DNA of 7,962 bases from an uncultured Saprospiraceae bacterium (GTDB lineage Bacteria > Bacteroidota > Bacteroidia > Chitinophagales > Saprospiraceae). Below the pieces are notes generated by a model. It did not search any database, was not told the origin of the DNA, and saw only the letters and a list, made by a program, of their open reading frames with translations. The DNA is taken from contig CALHKJ010000490.1 of the NCBI GenBank assembly GCA_938033975.1, forward strand, positions 1 through 7,962, in the 5' to 3' direction. Below, piece by piece: positions 7,589 to 7,962 of the stretch; the stretch's first letter is position 1; every line of letters starts with the position of its first letter. The translations under genes were made by a program, and so were the position numbers.

Positions 7589-7962
7589 TTGAAATTTTCA
7601 AATAAATCCATTTTTTACCTAGGGCTCATCTGCTTTATAATTCTTGGAGGGCTTTCATTATACTATTATAAGGAAAGAACATTTTTCCTTGATGTCTCTT
7701 ACATGTTGTATAAAATAATCGAGACTGATTTCCTTTGTATACAAGTCAATAGGTTTGTTAGCGTCTTTACACAAGGAGTTGCATACACTGCACTGAAACT
7801 TAATTTATCATTAAGCTCTATAGCACAATTGTATTCTTTAAGTTTTATTGTTTTCCAATTTCTAATTTTTACAACCATTCTAAAATTATTAAAAAGTAAA
7901 TGGATTGCTTTAGGACTTTTGCTTTTCAATATTTTAATGATAAAACATACTTTCTATTGGAC
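7589..7962 (+). CDS. Partial multi-pass membrane protein, probable TTG start (3' end outside window)
   Basis: The frame is open to the window edge (124 codons plus two bases) after an in-frame TGA at 7550-7552. There is no ATG until 7703, residue 39 of this frame. Starting at TTG 7589 gives an ideal membrane N-terminus: MKFSNKSIF, then a hydrophobic helix at residues 9-26. Starting at 7703 would remove that helix. A soluble loop carries KERTFFLD (28-35) and RFVSVFTQ (55-62). Further helices lie at about 80-98 and 105-118, the latter preceded by KLLKSKW. The charged residues after helix 1 recall the first external loop of GT-C glycosyltransferases. The overall pattern also recalls unnamed Bacteroidota membrane proteins with ER..FLD and HTFYW motifs. 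Both comparisons are from memory and no function is assigned. It is transcribed divergently from the T9SS protein gene. Confidence 0.7.
   Translation, partial: MKFSNKSIFYLGLICFIILGGLSLYYYKERTFFLDVSYMLYKIIETDFLCIQVNRFVSVFTQGVAYTALKLNLSLSSIAQLYSLSFIVFQFLIFTTILKLLKSKWIALGLLLFNILMIKHTFYW

Noticed and set aside
7699..7929. Minus-strand 76-codon ORF
   Set aside because: It is antisense to the membrane protein frame on the plus strand, which has helices, an upstream -7 element and an open end; the minus-strand product has no recognisable features.
1..7962. CRISPR array, tRNA/rRNA, insertion sequence or phage-related system
   Set aside because: No regularly spaced repeats, cloverleaf-like sequence, transposase motif or terminal repeats were seen when reading both strands.

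Overview
The window looks like chromosomal DNA of a Bacteroidota bacterium, most likely Saprospiria-like (Lewinella/Haliscomenobacter type). It is AT-rich. The leaders lack strong Shine-Dalgarno sequences and carry TAnnTTTG promoter elements. One protein ends in a type IX secretion (T9SS) sorting domain. The genes encode very large, multi-domain, Cys-rich surface proteins built from HYR-like, SdrD B-like, dockerin-like and cohesin-like modules. The class-level placement is inference from protein architecture.

Layout: (1) Positions 1-2293, minus strand: the first 764 codons of a secreted protein whose 3' end lies outside the window. It has a signal peptide, an SdrD B-like domain, a beta-propeller-like region, a second SdrD B-like domain and the start of a DUF11-like repeat. 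(2) Positions 2294-2554: an intergenic region with a probable terminator for the upstream gene, two AT-rich inverted repeats around a T9 run, a candidate -7 element, and a 12-position hairpin in the presumed leader of gene 1. (3) Positions 2555-7246, minus strand: a complete 1563-residue secreted protein with Cys-rich Ig/HYR-like modules, a dockerin-like EF-hand region, a cohesin-like domain and a T9SS type A C-terminal sorting domain. (4) Positions 7247-7588: a divergent intergenic region with promoter candidates in both directions and AT-rich palindromes. (5) Positions 7589-7962, plus strand: the N-terminal 124 codons of a multi-pass membrane protein that appears to start at TTG and runs off the window.

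The two minus-strand genes point the same way but are separated by a terminator and a promoter candidate, so they are probably separate transcription units. Both products are predicted to be exported and exposed at the surface or released, with roles in adhesion, matrix or carbohydrate contact. No enzyme active site is visible in either. The octamer TGAAGCCG occurs in sense orientation upstream of all three genes, which is the most interesting non-coding signal here. I see no RNA gene, mobile element, CRISPR array or defence system, and nothing that amounts to a clearly new biological system.
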